In this document: positions 16,868-26,095 of the stretch, piece after piece
Numbering within the stretch: position 1 is the first letter of the stretch
How the letters are laid out: every line of letters begins with the position of its first letter
Notes under the pieces: generated by a model
What the model was told of the DNA's origin: nothing
Database searches by the model: none
The model's input: the letters and a program-made list of their open reading frames with translations, nothing else
Source of the DNA: Lachnospiraceae bacterium MD308
Lineage (GTDB): Bacteria > Bacillota > Clostridia > Lachnospirales > Lachnospiraceae
Length of the DNA stretch: 43,193 nucleotides
Reading direction: 5' to 3'
NCBI GenBank assembly: GCA_000403475.2
Contig: KE159795.1
Span: 304,853 to 348,045, forward strand
Made by a program: the position numbers and the translations under genes

Positions 16868-17166
16868 GCAGACTGTCCGAGGAAGAAATACAGGCAATTA
16901 TGGAGGAATACAAGGACGCCCCGATGGTAAATCCCGATAAGATATATCCCCCTCTGCCGCCTGTCCAGAATGTCACGCCCCTTGTCCGTATTCCAGAGCC
17001 GATGAGCCTTACCGAGAAAATCGGCGGCACGGAATACACCGTCAACGCCCATTTCCGAAAAGGCGGGCGGGATTTGCTTGGAATGCTTACGGATATTTTT
17101 CGGCGCAGCACACAGGGATATGGATTTTTAAATGATAAGAATTGGGGTGATGATGACGGGGAATAA
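16864..17166 (+). CDS. TnpW-like transposon protein
   Basis: A 100-residue protein. The second half (LTEKIGGTEYTVNAHF, then GRDLLGMLTDIFRR) matches the short TnpW pattern known from Tn4451-like elements. The first half is a proline-rich linker (PPLPPVQNVTPLVRIPEP). The start overlaps the relaxase stop, indicating coupled translation. Its function is unknown. Confidence 0.55.
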   Translation: MSRLSEEEIQAIMEEYKDAPMVNPDKIYPPLPPVQNVTPLVRIPEPMSLTEKIGGTEYTVNAHFRKGGRDLLGMLTDIFRRSTQGYGFLNDKNWGDDDGE

Positions 17167-17197
17167 CAGGCAGCGGAAGAATTATCACTTTAAAGCG

Positions 17198-17231
17198 TTG
17201 AAGTTTAAGGTCAGGTGTGGTACACTGTACC
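17198..17231 (+). promoter_or_regulatory. Promoter with palindrome before the serine recombinase
   Basis: TTGAAG (17198-17203), 17-nt spacer, TACACT (17221-17226). The palindrome GGTAC-act-GTACC (17219-17231) covers the -10 box and could be a repressor site. Confidence 0.5.
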
Positions 17232-17274
17232 TACACTTCACAATACCGTGTCTGCTGTCGGGAAGGAGAGCTTT

Positions 17275-18933
17275 ATGAAAAGACAGCAGGAAGAATTTAC
17301 GGCATTATATTGTAGATTAAGCCAGGATGACGGGCGAGAGGGTGAAAGCAACAGCATTGTAAACCAGAAAGAATATCTGATGAAATACGCCAAAGAGCAC
17401 GGTTTTCCTAACCCAAAATTCTATGTTGACGACGGCTATACGGGTACGAATTTCGACCGCCCAAGCTTTAAGGAAATGTCGGCGGACATTGAGAAAGGGC
17501 TTGTAAAAACGGTCATCGTCAAAGACTTATCACGCTTCGGCAGGAACTATATTGAGGTCGGCTCATACTCCGAAATCATCTACCCCGAAGCGGGCGTGAG
17601 GTTTATCGCCATCATGGACAACGTGGACACGGGCAGCCTTGAAAGCAATGAATTTGCCGCCTTTACCAACCTTTTTAACGAATGGTATCCAAAAAGCACG
17701 AGCAAAAAGGTAAAGGAAGTCAAGAAAGCGAAAGGGCTTGCAGGGGAGCATTTAGGAGCGCCGCCCTATGGATATTTGCGGAATCCAGACGATAAAACAC
17801 GCTGGCTCGTGGACGAGGAAGCGGCAGTAACCGTCCGCAGGATATTCTCGCTCTGTATGCAGGGGAAAGGCGTGTCAGCTATCGCCACAGCCCTCTGGGA
17901 AGATAAAGTGCTTACCCCGTCAGCCTATAAAGTGTCAAAGGGAATCGGCGTTGCAAAAAAATCGGAACATCCCTATAACTGGGAGACATCCATGATTGCA
18001 TCCATTCTGGAAAATGTGGCGTATATCGGCGTGACGGAGAGCTTTAAATCCACCCGTTTAGGCTTTAAGAGCAAGAAACGCATCCCCACCGCAAAGGACA
18101 GGCGGACGTATATCGAGGACGCCCATACCCCCATCATTGACAGGGATATATGGGAAAAAGTGCAGGTGATACGGGAGAACAAACGCAGACCGACAAAAAG
18201 CGGCATGACAAGTATCTTTTCGGGTCTGCTCTATTGTGCCGACTGCGGGGCGAAACTCAGCCTAGCCACAGCAAACGGATATGCTCATTTCCGCTGTTCC
18301 ATGTATAAAAGGACGAGCAGGGCAAAAGAATGTACGCAGCACTATATCCGAGAGGACGCATTAAAACAATTAGTGCTGAAACAGCTCCAACAGTTCCTGT
18401 CCTATTTACAGCAGTTTGAGCGTGTGTTTATCCGACAGCAGATTGACGCCACCCTTGCAGAACGCAGATACGAATTGTCCGCAAAGCAGAAACAGATAGG
18501 AAAGGACGAAAAGCGGATAAAGGAGCTTGACCGCCTGTTCCGTAAAATCTATGAGGATAATGTCAACGGAAAGCTGAATGACGAACGCTTTTACAAGCTG
18601 TCGGACGGATATGAAGCCGAGCAGGAACAGCTAAAGCAGGAAATTGAAGCCTTGACAGCCGAGGTCAGCGAAGCCGACACGGAAGCGACCAATGTCGCCA
18701 GGCTGATAGCAGTCACCAAGAAATACACCCGCATTGACGAGCTAACCCCCGAAGTCCTAAACGCATTTGTGGATAAAATCGTAATCCATGAGCGTGAGAA
18801 AAAGGACGGGAAACGGACACAGCAAATCGACATCTACTATTCCTATGTCGGGATTGTGGACATCCCAACGGACGAGGAAATGCGGGAAATGGAACAGGAA
18901 TATATGCAGCGCACTACACGTCAAACCGCCTAA
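17275..18933 (+). CDS. Large serine recombinase (TnpX-like)
   Basis: A 552-residue site-specific recombinase. The resolvase domain begins LYCRLSQDDG with catalytic Ser16, then GYTGTNFDRPSF and VKDLSRFGRNYIE. A recombinase domain follows (PPYGYLRNPDD, RRIFSLCMQGKGVSAIA), then a zinc ribbon (LLYCADCGAKL ... FRCSMY), a long coiled coil and a DUF4368-type end (KIVIHEREKKDGKR). The start is the ATG at 17275, with GGAAGGAG upstream. Serine recombinases of this type excise and insert Tn4451-like elements at a two-base crossover. It is the last gene of the mobilisation module and probably lies near its right end. Confidence 0.93.
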   Translation: MKRQQEEFTALYCRLSQDDGREGESNSIVNQKEYLMKYAKEHGFPNPKFYVDDGYTGTNFDRPSFKEMSADIEKGLVKTVIVKDLSRFGRNYIEVGSYSEIIYPEAGVRFIAIMDNVDTGSLESNEFAAFTNLFNEWYPKSTSKKVKEVKKAKGLAGEHLGAPPYGYLRNPDDKTRWLVDEEAAVTVRRIFSLCMQGKGVSAIATALWEDKVLTPSAYKVSKGIGVAKKSEHPYNWETSMIASILENVAYIGVTESFKSTRLGFKSKKRIPTAKDRRTYIEDAHTPIIDRDIWEKVQVIRENKRRPTKSGMTSIFSGLLYCADCGAKLSLATANGYAHFRCSMYKRTSRAKECTQHYIREDALKQLVLKQLQQFLSYLQQFERVFIRQQIDATLAERRYELSAKQKQIGKDEKRIKELDRLFRKIYEDNVNGKLNDERFYKLSDGYEAEQEQLKQEIEALTAEVSEADTEATNVARLIAVTKKYTRIDELTPEVLNAFVDKIVIHEREKKDGKRTQQIDIYYSYVGIVDIPTDEEMREMEQEYMQRTTRQTA

Positions 18934-18943
18934 ATATAGGCGT

Positions 18944-18969
18944 GGCAGGAGAAAATCTATGCTCCTGCC
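18944..18969 (+). terminator. Stem-loop after the serine recombinase
   Basis: Perfect 8-bp stem GGCAGGAG / CTCCTGCC with a 10-nt loop, directly after the stop. Only a weak T-run follows, so it could also be part of the element end. Confidence 0.55.
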
Positions 18970-19148
18970 GATACATATCTATTTTTATCCCTATCTGGTT
19001 TAACCCATAAATGATATATATGTAAAAATCTATCGATGAAAAATTGCAATTTCGCCCGTTTTCTTAACACAAAAAAAGGTATGAGCAGGACAAAGAAAAA
19101 TACATACTGAACCGCCTCCGACAGTTAGAATCAAAACTAACCTTCCCA

Positions 19149-19820
19149 CTATTCTTCCAGAGAAAATGTCACAGTAACATCCCCGTCTCCGAATATTTCC
19201 ATTAATTTTTTTTGATCCATATTTTCTATTTTCCCAAGCCTTGTATAACTCCATGAATTTGTGCCATAGAAAATCGTCACCGAATTCCCCTGATATAGCA
19301 TCACATCTCCGGGTTCCGCCAAAATCTGCTCATCAGCAGCAGGTAATCTTTCTCCCAGAGCGCCCACCAGCTCAAACCCGCCATATTCTTTCATCTCTAC
19401 CGTAAACGGTCCTGATGCAGCTAATCCCCGAAATGCCTCTGCTGACGCATTATCGGCAAGTTTCATGGTCATTGCTGTGTCTCCTACGGTGATATACATG
19501 ATATCTTCCCCCTTTTCTATTTTCTCATCAACCGCAGTCTTTGCCGGGACACCTCCGGAACTGTCCTCTGCCGCTCCATTACTATTTTCCGAATTTTCCA
19601 TTCCCGCCGGATTCTCTTCCGGAATCACATCTGCTGGTTCATTACTGACCATACCGCATGCAGTCAATGAAACTGCCAGTACCGCTGTCAAAGTCAAAGA
19701 CCACGCGGCAAGCAACAGGGTATTTGACCCTCGCGGCAGTCGCCAAATGTGCATGCAAGCATGCCCGTTTGGCTCGTTGCTCGCGGGAATAAAACCATAG
19801 ATTTTTTTCGTCCTTGCCAT
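19149..19820 (-). CDS. Cyclophilin-like lipoprotein with repeat-derived N-terminus
   Basis: A lipoprotein with a C-terminal cyclophilin-like domain (PF18050 type: MYITVGDTAMTMKLADNASA, ERLPAADEQI, VTIFYGTNSWSYTRLGKIE). The lipobox is LTAC with Cys55 when numbered from the ATG at 19820. Residues about 9-30 (GFIPASNEPNGHACMHIWRL) are encoded by a 64-bp dispersed repeat (19733-19796). Met23, inside the repeat, would give a normal-length signal peptide (MHIWRLPRGSNTLLLAAW...), so the repeat may supply the start codon. The ATG at 19820 follows the DUF3737 stop with no gap. Substrate and role are unknown; it is anchored outside the membrane. Confidence 0.75.
   Translation of the reverse strand: MARTKKIYGFIPASNEPNGHACMHIWRLPRGSNTLLLAAWSLTLTAVLAVSLTACGMVSNEPADVIPEENPAGMENSENSNGAAEDSSGGVPAKTAVDEKIEKGEDIMYITVGDTAMTMKLADNASAEAFRGLAASGPFTVEMKEYGGFELVGALGERLPAADEQILAEPGDVMLYQGNSVTIFYGTNSWSYTRLGKIENMDQKKLMEIFGDGDVTVTFSLEE
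19733..19796 (+). repeat. Dispersed 64-bp repeat, copy A
   Basis: Matches 31493-31557 at 54 of 65 aligned columns with one gap. Shared cores are CATGCAAGC, GGCTCGTTGC and AATAAAACC. It contains the inverted arrangement GCATGC-aa-GCATGC. Here it lies inside a reading frame. Confidence 0.8.
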
Positions 19821-20669
19821 CTATGCACATTCCGCCTTTGTCGTCAGGATTTCTCCTTTTGCATTCTCGTCATCCATAATGATCTCGCCGACTGACGGCA
19901 CGTAAATATGTCCTCCGGCAGGATTTTTGATACTGTCAACCGGCGTTGTGAGGGTCGCCTCTACTTCCGATTTTTCAAAGCTCAGATCACACCCTTCCAT
20001 CTGACAATCGATCAGTTTCAGATTCTTGCAATAACATAACGGCTGCGTACCGATGATCTTACAGTTTTCAAAAATCACGTTTTCACAGTACCAGGCAAGA
20101 TATTCGCCCTTTACCACACTGTTTCTCACGACTACATTCTTTGCATGCCAGAGGGCGTCCTTGGTATCAAAATTGCAATTTTCAAACACGCAGTCCTCGT
20201 TGTACTGGAACGAATATTTGCCCTTAAGGCTCACGTTGTCAAAATACAGACAGCTTGAGCGCATCATGAAATATTCGCCCTCGGCACTGGTATTTCGCAT
20301 GTCGATTCCTTTTGTTGACCAGCCAAACTCCGGCGAGATGATATCGCAGCCGTCCATCTTAACTTTGGAACATTCGCGGAGCGCTTTGATTCCATGCAGC
20401 TTACTGTTCCTGATTTCTATATCATTCGTATACCAGATTGCCGCACGACAAAGCTCCGTCATCGTGACTCCGTCAATCTTAACCCTCTCGTCATGCCAGA
20501 ATGGATAACGGAGATTGAAAAAAACATTTTCCACCTGAATGTCGCTTGCCTCCTTAAACGCGCTCTCGCCGTCTGACGGACCGTCAAACGCACAATCTTT
20601 TACATAAATGTTTCTGCTGCCATATAAGGCACGTTCCTCGTCAAATGTCCTGTTTTTCATTACTTCCAT
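19821..20669 (-). CDS. DUF3737 family protein
   Basis: A 282-residue protein built of beta-helix-like repeats, with successive strands such as VKDCAFDG, IRNSKLHG, FENCNFDT and VRNSVVKG. It matches the DUF3737 pattern. No signal peptide, so probably cytoplasmic. AAGGAG precedes the ATG at 20669. It lies between two cyclophilin-like lipoprotein genes, an association common in Lachnospiraceae near LysR regulators. No enzyme activity can be assigned; the right-handed helix fold suggests carbohydrate or polymer binding at most. Confidence 0.88.
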   Translation of the reverse strand: MEVMKNRTFDEERALYGSRNIYVKDCAFDGPSDGESAFKEASDIQVENVFFNLRYPFWHDERVKIDGVTMTELCRAAIWYTNDIEIRNSKLHGIKALRECSKVKMDGCDIISPEFGWSTKGIDMRNTSAEGEYFMMRSSCLYFDNVSLKGKYSFQYNEDCVFENCNFDTKDALWHAKNVVVRNSVVKGEYLAWYCENVIFENCKIIGTQPLCYCKNLKLIDCQMEGCDLSFEKSEVEATLTTPVDSIKNPAGGHIYVPSVGEIIMDDENAKGEILTTKAECA

Positions 20670-20693
20670 GATAAAAATCTCCTTTTCTTCATT

Positions 20694-20712
20694 TATAATT
20701 TATTTTGTTATA
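20694..20712 (-). promoter_or_regulatory. Palindromic AT-rich site upstream of DUF3737
   Basis: Read on the minus strand, TATAACAAAATAAATTATA has TATAA / TTATA half-sites separated by 9 nt. It resembles the TATAACAAATACTTATA site at 21446. It lies about 25 nt before the DUF3737 start. Confidence 0.35.
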
Positions 20713-20776
20713 CGATTGGAATCCCAAACAAAATGCCAATGAGCATGCCCTTTATCAACAGTCCCAGCATGACCGG

Positions 20777-21376
20777 CTATTCTCCGTCACTGATCAACAC
20801 AATCTTGTTGCTCCATCCTTCCAGTACCGGATTTTCTTCTACAGCTTTTACAAATTCGTCTGTAGCATCAATCGTTCCCACTTTCGTATATTCTCCTGTA
20901 ACTTCGGCGTCATGGTAAAAGAGAATGATCCGGTTAGGTTCTGAATAGTATACATCTCCTGCTTTTACAGATGTGACCGTTTCCGCGCCGGACGGGATCT
21001 CATAGCGGCTTGGTATATCATAATACTGCATATACTCCCATCCTTCAAAATTATCATAATCATAGATTGGGAGTCTCCAGTCTGAGGTGCCTACATGATA
21101 TGCTACGGCTCTTGCGGTATCATTGTCCTCTAGCTCAATCGTAAACGGGGCTCCGTTATCGCCAAAATGAACCTCCAGTGCGGTTGTATCTACCTGGCTG
21201 AAATCCTGTGATTCCCCATCATTCGGTCCGGAAGCCTCATTCCTGCCGGCATTCTCAGTTTGGGCAAGGCTATCTCCTGCATCATTTTCATCCCGTCCAC
21301 AGCCTGTGACCGCAGATGCAATACTTACCATAAGTACAAACGCTGTCATCTTTTTTTTCATTGATTTAACTTTCAT
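20777..21376 (-). CDS. Cyclophilin-like lipoprotein
   Basis: A 199-residue lipoprotein: basic n-region (KVKSMKKKM), hydrophobic stretch, lipobox VTGC (Cys near residue 26), an acidic linker, then a cyclophilin-like domain (LEVHFGDNGAPFTIELEDN, GDVYYSEPNRIILFYHD, YTKVGTIDATDEF). It is related to the protein at 19149 but divergent. GGAAGGAAAG precedes the ATG. The upstream 152-bp gap holds the 16-bp motif shared with the LysR promoter, so it may start its own transcript. Confidence 0.82.
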   Translation of the reverse strand: MKVKSMKKKMTAFVLMVSIASAVTGCGRDENDAGDSLAQTENAGRNEASGPNDGESQDFSQVDTTALEVHFGDNGAPFTIELEDNDTARAVAYHVGTSDWRLPIYDYDNFEGWEYMQYYDIPSRYEIPSGAETVTSVKAGDVYYSEPNRIILFYHDAEVTGEYTKVGTIDATDEFVKAVEENPVLEGWSNKIVLISDGE

Positions 21377-21445
21377 TTTTCTGCTTTCCTTCCTTCATCC
21401 TTTTCTCTTTTTTCATCTGTCTTTACTATAAATCATTCAGCATTA

Positions 21446-21464
21446 TATAACAAATACTTATATC
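21446..21464. promoter_or_regulatory. Putative LysR site shared with the LysR promoter region
   Basis: Contains AACAAATACTTATATC (21449-21464), identical to 27521-27536. TATAA-N7-TTATA is a perfect inverted repeat with the T-N11-A spacing typical of LysR sites. Confidence 0.5.
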
Positions 21465-21528
21465 CTATATTTTCACATGCTTTTTAGCTATATTTTACTG
21501 TTCATTCCATCCACTCTGACAGTTCTAT

Positions 21529-23886
21529 TCATTTTGACAGTAATACCGCAAGATCCATTCTTCGAATCTTTCCAGATAACAACCAGGAAAAACCGGTAAA
21601 TAATGCAACAACGAAAACTCCCGGAAGCAGTATCGCAAGGATATCCGGATGAGAGATAAAATCACTGATCCCCGCCAGTTTCATCACCGCGCCTACCAAT
21701 GGATCTGTGGCAGCAAAAGCCAAAGCAATGCCTGCCGCCGACCCAAGAAGAGATACCGCCGTAAACCGCAGCGCAAAGGAACATCTCAACTGGCCGGCGG
21801 ACAATCCAATGGATTGATAGATTCCAAGGTCTTTCTGTTCTGCCGCAAGAATCCGGTTACCTGTCATAATGGTTGTAATCAATATAAACAGCGTCACCAT
21901 CAGATACATCACAACCAGCGCGACCTGCATGACACGGATGATCCCGAATAAACCCGGCCATGTATTTTCATGAACATGTACGTCACCTCCGTACATACTC
22001 TCAAGCTGCTCCCTGATCAAACCTTTCTTTTCCGGCTCCCTCAAAAAGAAGTGGTGGCACCAAATCTGCGGATCATCCCGCCCGATTTTCAGATAGCCCT
22101 CCCGGCTCATTCCTAAGTTCGCCCCCATCTCATTGGCACATTGATAGATGCCGGTGATCACATATTCTGCCTCTCCCGCATCGCCGCCGACAGACACGGT
22201 ATCTCCAATCTCAGCTCGTTGGTCTTGTGCGATGAATTCTGTGATTACGATCTCATTATCCCCGGTGCACGCTCTTCCTGACAGCAGATGAAAACGTTCC
22301 GGCTGGTCTGTCACATTGGCAGTATAAGAGACGCCGTTCATATGCACCGCAGGCATTGCCAGGAGATAGGTATCCGTGATCGGCGTGATCTGTTCGAGTT
22401 CCTTTCGCATCTCTTCTACCCGCAGATTTCCAAAAGCCTGAATCCCGATATCGTGGTCCGCCGGGTTAAAAGCATCCATCATTCCTTTTCCATCCTGTCC
22501 GAGCCAGGAGTCCATGCGTCCCACCACAGAAGCAAAGAACACCAGCAAAAGTGCTATGATACAGGTTCCTACATATCGTTTTTTTCCGGATACGACCTGC
22601 CGGATCGCAAGGTTTAAATTTAAACTCTTCTTTCGTATGACAGGGTGTGTTTTAAGGTTTCTTTTCTTTATTTTTCTGTCCGAATCCGTGTTACCCTGTA
22701 TGGCTGTAAGCGGCGCCACATTCCCGATCCTGCTGACTTTCCATAAAATGAACAATGCCAGCAGCAGGGTGATCAAAAGAAGCGCACCAAGTCCCCGCAT
22801 CACCGGAAAATTTGAAGGAATCAGCACTCCTATGGTGGTAAGGGTTGCCTGGCATACCCGGCTCCCTGTGAGTGCCGCAAAGACACTTCCAGTTAACATA
22901 CCTATGATCACCGCTATGAGATACTGGATAAGCTGTACCCTTTCCAGTACCTGGCTGGAAACTCCCATCGTCTTCAAAATACCAAGATCCATATAATCTG
23001 ACTCAATCGTGCAGTTGATACAGTGTGCAATGACCACCATAACCGCAAGCAGAAGAATGATGACAAACGCCAACAGGATTCCGGCCAGGGCATTTTGCAG
23101 GATCATCATAAATCCTTCCATCGTTTCCCGGCTGTAGACAAATTCTATATATTCAGAAAGGCCGGTCTGCCCGTTGATCTGCGAGTTTACTTCCGCTATG
23201 GATACCTGCTCTTTCGTATCTATATGAAGCATTGCCCCGGCGCGGGCTAACGCATTGATTCCTCCTGCTTCTATCTGCTGTGCCGCCTCCTCAAAATCTC
23301 CTTCGTTCACGAGAAAACCTTTCATACCGATCATGGCGCTTCCCATGGCCGGGTCTTCATAAAATCCCCCAATCCGAAGCGGCAGATCTCTGCCCTCTCT
23401 CGCAATTCGAAGAAGAAGCTCATCCCCCGTCCCGGCATCAAACATAGAAACAAAAGATGCCGGCACATAGACTTCTCCCTGCCGGATGTCCGGCGCGGTT
23501 TCAAGATAACCGTCCATAGAGGCGTTGAAAAAGCGGTATCTGTTCTCGCTCTTCCTATACGGAATCATCTGTCCTTCACTGTCAGATTCCTCACCCTCTA
23601 ATTCGTAAGATGTATAGATGATTTCCTGTGTTACTACCTGTTCCACGATCTCTAAGCCCTGTAGTTCTTCTGTCATGCGCCCCATCTCCGGAACCTCCGA
23701 TACCCATGCCGTCAGATCCCCAAATCCTGTCCTTCCAAGTTCAGAATGTACATATGTCCCGGAATTGCTCCATACCGTGAGCACCGTCATCATCATAAAA
23801 GATACAAGGAACATCAGAAGGAAAATTCCGGAGAGGCTTCCTTTGTGCCGGCGCATTCCCGCACGCACCAATATCTTATATTCCAT
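21529..23886 (-). CDS. FtsX/MacB-type ABC transporter permease
   Basis: A 785-residue permease with the two-half FtsX plan: first helix SGIFLLMFLVSFMMMTVL, a large outside domain, helices around residues 260-380 (ILQNALAGILLAFVIILLLAVMV), a second block starting KRYVGTCIIALLLVF, and final helices. DLGILKTMGVSSQ and DLGIYQSIGLSAGQ are the coupling segments. The start is taken as the ATG at 23886 with AGGTG upstream; a GTG at 23895 is possible. It follows its ATPase directly. It is a peptide or lipid exporter by family, with unknown substrate. Confidence 0.9.
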   Translation of the reverse strand: MEYKILVRAGMRRHKGSLSGIFLLMFLVSFMMMTVLTVWSNSGTYVHSELGRTGFGDLTAWVSEVPEMGRMTEELQGLEIVEQVVTQEIIYTSYELEGEESDSEGQMIPYRKSENRYRFFNASMDGYLETAPDIRQGEVYVPASFVSMFDAGTGDELLLRIAREGRDLPLRIGGFYEDPAMGSAMIGMKGFLVNEGDFEEAAQQIEAGGINALARAGAMLHIDTKEQVSIAEVNSQINGQTGLSEYIEFVYSRETMEGFMMILQNALAGILLAFVIILLLAVMVVIAHCINCTIESDYMDLGILKTMGVSSQVLERVQLIQYLIAVIIGMLTGSVFAALTGSRVCQATLTTIGVLIPSNFPVMRGLGALLLITLLLALFILWKVSRIGNVAPLTAIQGNTDSDRKIKKRNLKTHPVIRKKSLNLNLAIRQVVSGKKRYVGTCIIALLLVFFASVVGRMDSWLGQDGKGMMDAFNPADHDIGIQAFGNLRVEEMRKELEQITPITDTYLLAMPAVHMNGVSYTANVTDQPERFHLLSGRACTGDNEIVITEFIAQDQRAEIGDTVSVGGDAGEAEYVITGIYQCANEMGANLGMSREGYLKIGRDDPQIWCHHFFLREPEKKGLIREQLESMYGGDVHVHENTWPGLFGIIRVMQVALVVMYLMVTLFILITTIMTGNRILAAEQKDLGIYQSIGLSAGQLRCSFALRFTAVSLLGSAAGIALAFAATDPLVGAVMKLAGISDFISHPDILAILLPGVFVVALFTGFSWLLSGKIRRMDLAVLLSK

Positions 23887-23895
23887 ATCCTTCAC

Positions 23896-24657
23896 CTACC
23901 ATTTCAGAGAATCCAGCCACTGGCTGACTCTCATTTCCCTGTCTCTTTCCTCGTTCTTCTCATAGGGCAGAAGATTCATTTCCGATAAAATCTTTCCGTC
24001 CTCCAGATAGAGAATTTTTGTTCCTCTGCAGGCCGCGTGGATATCATGGGTCACCAGCAGAATGCCCTGCCCTTTCTGATTCAGTGAAGTCAGCAGGTCT
24101 AATACATCCTCCGTATTGGATTTGTTCAAGGCTCCTGTCGGCTCGTCTGCAAATACAATCCCCGGCTCATTCACCACCGCCCTCGCAATTGCGGCTCTTT
24201 GCGCCTCCCCTCCGGATACTTCTGACGGATAGCGGTTCTTTGCTTTTTCAATATGCATCTGTTCCAGCAAAAACTCCGCCCTCTCCCCCGCCTTTTTCTC
24301 TGTCTGCTGTTCTCCCATATATCCCGCCACAGCGATATTTTCAAAAAGCGTCAGATTACTGACCAGATGTGACTGCTGGAAGACAAAGCCGAATTCATTT
24401 GCCCTAAGTTTTGCCATCTGCTTTTCTTTCAGGCAGCTGATCTCCTTACCTTTATATACGACGGTGCCTTCCGACACCCTGTCCATTCCGCTCAATGCAT
24501 ACAAAAGCGTGGATTTCCCGGCTCCGGAAGAACCCATGATGACTGTAAAATCCCCGTCGCAGATCTCCACGGATACATCATCTAAGACTGTGTTCCCATT
24601 CTCGCCCTGTAAAAAGCGTTTTGTAATATGATTTCCTTTTAACAGTACCTGTTTCAT
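23896..24657 (-). CDS. ABC transporter ATP-binding protein
   Basis: A 253-residue MacB/LolD-type ATPase: Walker A MGSSGAGKST, Q-loop FVFQQSHLV, signature VSGGEAQRAAIARA, Walker B GIVFADEPTGALN, H-loop VTHD. The start is the ATG at 24657, 4 nt after the stop of the PaaK-like gene, with AGGAAGGATAGGAAG as ribosome site overlapping that gene's last codons. The open frame further upstream is only overlap. It pairs with the permease at 21529. Confidence 0.92.
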   Translation of the reverse strand: MKQVLLKGNHITKRFLQGENGNTVLDDVSVEICDGDFTVIMGSSGAGKSTLLYALSGMDRVSEGTVVYKGKEISCLKEKQMAKLRANEFGFVFQQSHLVSNLTLFENIAVAGYMGEQQTEKKAGERAEFLLEQMHIEKAKNRYPSEVSGGEAQRAAIARAVVNEPGIVFADEPTGALNKSNTEDVLDLLTSLNQKGQGILLVTHDIHAACRGTKILYLEDGKILSEMNLLPYEKNEERDREMRVSQWLDSLKW

Positions 24658-24661
24658 CTTC

Positions 24662-26020
24662 CTATCCTTCCTGATATCTGCTGATAACCAGCCGTTTCTT
24701 CCCGGTTGCCGGGTCAGCCTTGATCTCATCCACAAAGTTCACATAGAACTGCACATAGCCAAGGCGCTTCTCCTTAAGAATCTTTCTCATCTGGCCCAGC
24801 ATTTCTTTTTTAACAGACTCTTTCAAGTTTGGAGCGACAATCTCTGCTTCCATCTCAAACATGTCTTTACCGGTCTGGCTGAACTGATAATCCTTAAGCC
24901 CTTCCATGCAAAATCCCTCGATCGCCAGCGGATGCAAAAACTCCCGGCGTCCGTCCCCGTCCTCAAACCAGAGGATATCCTCATTTCTTCCAAGAAGGCC
25001 TTCTGCCATCCTAAAAGGGTATCTGCCGCCGTCCGGCGCCTCCTTGATGGTAAGGCTGTCCGTGATCTCATAACGGATCAGCGGCTGTGCGAAATTATAA
25101 AGACACGTGAGGTACATTTTCCCATTTTCCGCTTCGATGATATTCATATCGTCAAAAAGCAGCAAACCGCCGGAAGTTCTGGTTTCCACGCCCAGAGCCA
25201 GAGACTCGCTGGCAGCGTAAATATTAATTACCTCACACGCAAATACAGTCTCCATATACTTCCTTAAGCTGGCTCCTAACGGCTCCCCGCAGGAGATTAC
25301 TCTTTTCACGTCCAGACGAACTGCGCCTCTTTCCAGTAATTCTCCTAAGATCTTGACAGCAGATGGGTATCCGATCACAATATTCGGCTTGAATTCCCTG
25401 AGTTTTATTATCCACTCATCTATGGGCGCATTGATATCCAGATATAGCTGCCTGGCGCCGACGCCGTCAATACCGTCCCCTACCGCCATCGCGCCGCCGT
25501 AACGTCCATCTGTTGCAGCAATATAGACAATCCTTGGCCGCTTAAGCAAAAGCCTAGCAATTTCCCCCATGGACATATCCCACAGAGCTCCGCGGATAAT
25601 TCCAAGGAGCATCTCGTTCCATGCGGTTTCATCGTAGACAAAGTATCCTGGTTTTCCGGTACTCCCCGAAGAATGTACTACATGGTATTTCCCCAGATAC
25701 GGCTTTCTGTCTGCCAGTCCTTCCTCATCAAAGGCTCGGACTCCTTCCTGGGTAAGACCCGGCACAGTGACAAGCTCGTTAAAATATTCCAAAAGCGTCT
25801 TTTTATCAATTGTTGGAAAACAGGATAATGGAAGGGTATCCAGATCTTTTTCCGAGATTCCTGCCCGCTTAAATGTCCTCCTGTAATAGGCGGAATAATC
25901 CCACACATGATGCAGAAGATTCCGAAGCTTCCGGTCCTGAAGCATTTTTACTTCTTCCTTGCTTTTTTTCACGTTGTTCCTCAAACAATATAAATTCCAC
26001 AATGTTTTTATATAACTCAT
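24662..26020 (-). CDS. PaaK-like (phenylacetate-CoA ligase family) adenylating enzyme
   Basis: A 452-residue protein of the phenylacetate-CoA ligase / CapK branch of AMP-forming enzymes. The phosphate loop is HSSGSTGKPGYFVYDET, followed by IGYPSAVKILGELL, IYAASESLALGVE and LIRYEITDSL, which bind the adenylate. A C-terminal lid domain is present. It should activate a carboxylate with ATP; the acceptor (CoA, polymer or carrier protein) is unknown. No carrier protein is seen nearby. GGAGG precedes the ATG. It sits between a hydrolase-like lipoprotein and an exporter, an unusual partner set. Confidence 0.85.
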   Translation of the reverse strand: MSYIKTLWNLYCLRNNVKKSKEEVKMLQDRKLRNLLHHVWDYSAYYRRTFKRAGISEKDLDTLPLSCFPTIDKKTLLEYFNELVTVPGLTQEGVRAFDEEGLADRKPYLGKYHVVHSSGSTGKPGYFVYDETAWNEMLLGIIRGALWDMSMGEIARLLLKRPRIVYIAATDGRYGGAMAVGDGIDGVGARQLYLDINAPIDEWIIKLREFKPNIVIGYPSAVKILGELLERGAVRLDVKRVISCGEPLGASLRKYMETVFACEVINIYAASESLALGVETRTSGGLLLFDDMNIIEAENGKMYLTCLYNFAQPLIRYEITDSLTIKEAPDGGRYPFRMAEGLLGRNEDILWFEDGDGRREFLHPLAIEGFCMEGLKDYQFSQTGKDMFEMEAEIVAPNLKESVKKEMLGQMRKILKEKRLGYVQFYVNFVDEIKADPATGKKRLVISRYQEG

Positions 26021-26050
26021 CCGTCTTTTCCTCCTGCTCTGGATACATCC

Positions 26051-26081
26051 CTCCCCGGCAGACTGCCCGGAGGCTTTTTTG
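26051..26081. other. Imperfect hairpin between hydrolase and PaaK-like genes
   Basis: CTCCCCGGCA...TGCCCGGAGG followed by six T on the plus strand. For the minus-strand operon it lacks a T-run after the stem, so it is more likely an mRNA-stabilising or attenuating structure. Confidence 0.3.
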
Positions 26082-26095
26082 TGTAAACCGTATAT

